A stretch of 26,950 nt of DNA, taken from the NCBI GenBank assembly GCA_937941715.1, contig CALDGX010000247.1, positions 1-26,950 on the forward strand. Reading direction: 5' to 3'. The notes beneath the pieces are model-generated. The model saw only the letters and a program-made list of their open reading frames with translations. It was not told the origin of the DNA and did no database searches. Made by a program: the position numbers and the translations under genes. Source of the stretch: an uncultured Chloracidobacterium sp. GTDB lineage: Bacteria > Acidobacteriota > Blastocatellia > Pyrinomonadales > Pyrinomonadaceae. Numbering within the stretch: position 1 is the stretch's first letter; every line of letters starts with the position of its first letter. This document shows positions 24,270 to 26,950 of this stretch, piece after piece.

Positions 24270-24311
24270 GAACAACACACGACCGCGATCTTTTTAGTAC
24301 CGGACAGAATT

Positions 24312-25937
24312 ATGCCGCAAAAGCTAATACTCGTCTTATCACTGCTGTTTGCCGCCGCGGCAAATGCCCAAACGGTGTCGAAGGTCCGGGCCGCAGATAA
24401 CGGCGACGGTACATACAAAAATCCGGTCATCAACGCCGACTATTCCGACCCTGACGCGATCCGCGTCGGAAATGATTATTATATGACGGCGTCGAGCTTT
24501 AACTCGGTGCCTGGCCTTCCGATACTTCACTCAAAGGACCTCGTTAACTGGCGGATCATCAATCACGCGATCCGCGAATTAGAGCCCGCCGATGTTTTCG
24601 CCCGACCGCAGCACGGCGGCGGCGTCTGGGCTCCGGCGATCAGGTACCACAACGGCGAATATTACATTTACTACGGCGATCCGGACTTCGGGGTATTCAT
24701 GACGAAGGCCAAGGATCCCGCCGGTGAATGGTCCAGGCCGCTGCTCGTCAGGGCCGCCAAGGGCTGGATCGACCCCTGCCCGTTCTGGGATGACGACGGC
24801 AATGCGTACCTCGTGCATGCATTTGCGGGCAGCCGGGCCGGGATCAAGAGCGTTCTCGTCGTCAATAGAATGAGCCGCGACGGAACGCGGCTGCTCGACG
24901 ACGGCGTAATGGTCTTCGACGGGCACGACGCTGATCCAACGGTCGAGGGGCCAAAACTCTACAAACTCAACGGCTATTACTACATCCTCGCTCCGGCCGG
25001 CGGCGTCGCGACGGGCTGGCAGCTCGCCCTCAGGTCAAAGAACATATACGGCCCGTACGAGCGCAGGGTGACGCTCGCACAAGGCAAGACTGCGATAAAT
25101 GGCCCGCATCAGGGAGCTCTGGTCGACACGGCGTCCGGCGAATGGTGGTTCCTTCATTTTCAGGACCGAGGGCCGTACGGCCGCGTCGTCCATCTGCAGC
25201 CGACCGTTTGGAAGGACGGCTTTCCCGTGATGGGCCTCGACGCCGACGGCGACGGAACCGGCGAACCGGTAATGACATTCAAAAAACCGAACGTCGGAGC
25301 GACGTTTCCGATAATGACGCCTCAGGACAGCGACGAGTTTGAAGGTGCGGCGCTCGGCCCGCAATGGCAATGGCACGCAAATCCTAAGGCCGAATGGGCC
25401 TTTCCATTCCCGACTCGCGGCGTCCTGCGGATGAACTCGGTCGAGCGTGAATTAGGGGCCAACAAACTTTGGGAAGCCCCGAACCTGCTGCTGCAAAAGT
25501 TTCCGGCTGATGAATTTACGGCCACGGCCAAAGTGACGCTCGCTGCCAGGGTCGACGGCGAGCGTTTTGGCCTGATCGTAATGGGAGCCAACTACTCGCT
25601 CATCGGCGTCGAGAAACAGGGAAATGCGTTGATGGTACAGCGGTCCACGGCGATCGACGCCGATAAAGGAATTTTAGGCGACCTCGGACGTGCCGAGACG
25701 CTTTCGGGCGACGTTTCGGCACCGTTCTATTTGCGCGTCGCGGTCGCAAAGGGCGCGGTATGCACATTCAGCTACAGCTCCGACGGCAAGAGTTTCAAGG
25801 TGCTCGGCGACAGTTTTACGGCTCGCGAAGGCCGTTGGATCGGTGCCAAGATCGGTTTCGTCTTCACGCGTCCGGCCAGATTTAACGATGCCGGTTCGGC
25901 CGACATCGACTGGATCCGATTCGAACCCAACCGCTGA
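24312..25937 (+). CDS. Secreted GH43 (subfamily 12-like) glycosidase with C-terminal beta-sandwich
   Basis: The protein has 541 residues, with a Sec signal (about 1-19). The five-bladed propeller (about 36-330) has the three GH43 acids: Asp46 in NADYSDPDAIRVG (general base), Asp154 in GWIDPCPFWDDDG (pKa modulator) and Glu212 in VEGPKLYK (general acid). A beta-sandwich (about 340-541; 'DSDEFEGAALGPQWQWHANP' ... 'DWIRFEPNR') follows, as in GH43 proteins with a C2-type accessory domain. Enzymes of this kind remove arabinose or xylose/galactose side chains of hemicellulose or rhamnogalacturonan I. It follows the regulator by 42 bp and is probably cotranscribed with it, ending at a terminator. Confidence 0.9.
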   Translation: MPQKLILVLSLLFAAAANAQTVSKVRAADNGDGTYKNPVINADYSDPDAIRVGNDYYMTASSFNSVPGLPILHSKDLVNWRIINHAIRELEPADVFARPQHGGGVWAPAIRYHNGEYYIYYGDPDFGVFMTKAKDPAGEWSRPLLVRAAKGWIDPCPFWDDDGNAYLVHAFAGSRAGIKSVLVVNRMSRDGTRLLDDGVMVFDGHDADPTVEGPKLYKLNGYYYILAPAGGVATGWQLALRSKNIYGPYERRVTLAQGKTAINGPHQGALVDTASGEWWFLHFQDRGPYGRVVHLQPTVWKDGFPVMGLDADGDGTGEPVMTFKKPNVGATFPIMTPQDSDEFEGAALGPQWQWHANPKAEWAFPFPTRGVLRMNSVERELGANKLWEAPNLLLQKFPADEFTATAKVTLAARVDGERFGLIVMGANYSLIGVEKQGNALMVQRSTAIDADKGILGDLGRAETLSGDVSAPFYLRVAVAKGAVCTFSYSSDGKSFKVLGDSFTAREGRWIGAKIGFVFTRPARFNDAGSADIDWIRFEPNR

Positions 25938-25959
25938 CCGCCACAGGCATTTTGGCAAA

Positions 25960-25999
25960 CAAAAGCACGAACAAGGACCGGCCTTGCTCGTGCTTATTT
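25960..25999. terminator. Bidirectional hairpin terminator between convergent genes
   Basis: AAGCACGA-a-CAAGG (25963-25976) pairs with CCTTG-c-TCGTGCTT (25982-25995) around a five-base loop, with AA runs before and TTATTTC after. It lies between the ends of the GH43 gene (+) and the MFS gene (-) and can serve both. Confidence 0.85.
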
Positions 26000-26024
26000 C
26001 GTGTCAGGCTGCGGCCAAGGCGGC

Positions 26025-26950
26025 TTAGTCGTAGCTGATATTGGCGGGCTCAAGTTTGGGGGCCAAAAGGTGGATGATGAGCAAAGCTACCAGATAAGCT
26101 GATGCTGCGATGATAAAGATCGGGACGTAACTGCCCGTCCGGTCGAGGATATAGCCGACCAGCGGCGAGATGATCATACCGCCGACGGCTCCCATCATGC
26201 CGCCGATCCCGACGACCGAACCGACCGCCTGTTTCGGGAACATGTCGGACGAGATGGTAAAGATATTGGCTGACCAACCCTGATGGGCGGCCGCCGCGAT
26301 GCCGATCAATATAACAGCGACCCAGAGGTGCGACGTGATCGAGGCGAACACGATCGGCACGACCGCCAGTGCACAGATGAGCATCGCAGTCTTGCGCGAA
26401 CGGTTGATCGACCAGCCGCGTTTGATCAGAGCTCCCGAGATATAGCCGCCGCCGATGCTGCCGACGTCGGCGATGATATAAATGACCGCGAGCGGAATGC
26501 CGAACGTTTTGAGGTCGAGGCCGTGCTGCTTTTTGAGAAAATCGGGCAGCCAGAACAGATAGACCCACCAGATCGGGTCGGTCAGGAATTTACCGATGCC
26601 GAAAGCCCACGTCTGCCGGTGCGGAAACAACCGCCGCCATGCGACCTTTTGCGTCGGCTCGGGCGGATCTGACTGTATGTAATCGAGCTCCGTCTTTGAG
26701 AGGCTCTTGTGCTCCTCGGGCCGTTTATAAATGAACAACCAGAATGCGAGCCAGATAAAGCCGATGATGCCGGTGAAGATAAACGCCTCGTACCAGCCCC
26801 AGGCGATGACGATCATCGGCACGAGCAGCGGCGTGGCCAGGGCTCCGACGTTGGTGCCGGCGTTAAAGATGCCCGTCGCCAGTGCCCGCTCCTTCTTGGG
26901 AAACCACTCGGCGACCGTCTTGATCGATGCCGGAAAATTGCCGGCCTCGC
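26025..26950 (-). CDS. MFS hexuronate transporter, ExuT-like, N-terminal part outside window
   Basis: The reading frame runs through the right edge of the window, so about 308 C-terminal residues are visible. An anion:cation symporter-type MFS pattern is clear: 'WFPKKERALATGIFNAGTNVGALATPLLVP' (quoted in part, nt about 26810-26905) is the ACS family signature, followed by several hydrophobic segments, 'LTDPIWWVYLFWLPDFLKKQHG' in the middle and a 'AAAAHQGWSANIFTISSDMFPKQAVGSVVGIGG' signature near the end (nt about 26165-26290). ExuT-type carriers take up galacturonate or glucuronate with protons across the inner membrane. It is convergent with the pectin genes and fits the import step of the pathway. 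Confidence 0.9.
   Translation of the reverse strand, partial: EAGNFPASIKTVAEWFPKKERALATGIFNAGTNVGALATPLLVPMIVIAWGWYEAFIFTGIIGFIWLAFWLFIYKRPEEHKSLSKTELDYIQSDPPEPTQKVAWRRLFPHRQTWAFGIGKFLTDPIWWVYLFWLPDFLKKQHGLDLKTFGIPLAVIYIIADVGSIGGGYISGALIKRGWSINRSRKTAMLICALAVVPIVFASITSHLWVAVILIGIAAAAHQGWSANIFTISSDMFPKQAVGSVVGIGGMMGAVGGMIISPLVGYILDRTGSYVPIFIIAASAYLVALLIIHLLAPKLEPANISYD

Overview
The window looks like a chromosomal segment of a GC-rich Gram-negative bacterium, most probably an Acidobacteriota (Blastocatellia/Pyrinomonadaceae type). This assignment is an inference from three things: the very large Oar-like TonB-dependent receptor with an N-terminal carboxypeptidase-regulatory-like domain, the delta-60 plus FG-GAP surface protein, and the long palindromic 'accacagatgaacacagat' intergenic repeats. 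No rRNA, tRNA, CRISPR array, insertion sequence or integrase was seen.

Layout. (1) 1-5713 is host backbone. It holds the 3' part of a secreted beta-propeller-like repeat protein, a small secreted protein of unknown function, carA on the minus strand, a cluster of three long inverted-repeat elements, lepB (signal peptidase I), and a small winged-helix/excisionase-like gene upstream of lepB. (2) 5714-11121 is a compact, intact phage-derived module on the plus strand. A 9-bp AT-rich tandem repeat lies in its upstream region. A lysis cassette follows: a GH46-like endolysin with C-terminal membrane hairpin, a holin-like protein, and an overlapping pair of spanin-like coiled-coil proteins. It leads directly into a head cassette of portal, scaffold, major capsid protein and a connector-like protein. 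No terminase, protease, tail gene, integrase or replication gene is present. (3) 11224-12843 holds a short OHCU-decarboxylase-like fragment and a CitE/HpcH-type aldolase-like protein, perhaps linked to purine (allantoin) catabolism. (4) 12844-26950 is a pectin-utilisation locus.

The pectin locus starts with a control region carrying a GntR/FadR-type operator (ATTGGTAAAACCAAT) lying exactly between a good -35 and -10, plus a degenerate second copy and a CRP-type palindrome. It drives a 1213-residue TonB-dependent receptor. After a strong hairpin terminator comes a tightly packed operon: a pectin methylesterase-pectate lyase (CE8-PL10) fusion, a Tat-exported GH28 polygalacturonase, a CE12 rhamnogalacturonan acetylesterase, a GH105 unsaturated-uronyl hydrolase with an extra C-terminal domain, and a secreted cupin. 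A GntR/FadR regulator with its own promoter and a GH43 enzyme follow. A convergent ExuT-like MFS hexuronate transporter closes the window. Together these proteins would demethylate, cut, deacetylate and trim pectin outside the cytoplasm. The receptor would take oligosaccharides across the outer membrane, the MFS protein would import uronate monomers, and the regulator would release the locus on sensing a uronate-type ligand.

The most unusual part is the terminase-less, tail-less lysis-plus-capsid module. Every gene in it is open and the junctions are tight (several start/stop overlaps), which argues against random prophage decay and raises the possibility of a domesticated or satellite-type capsid element.
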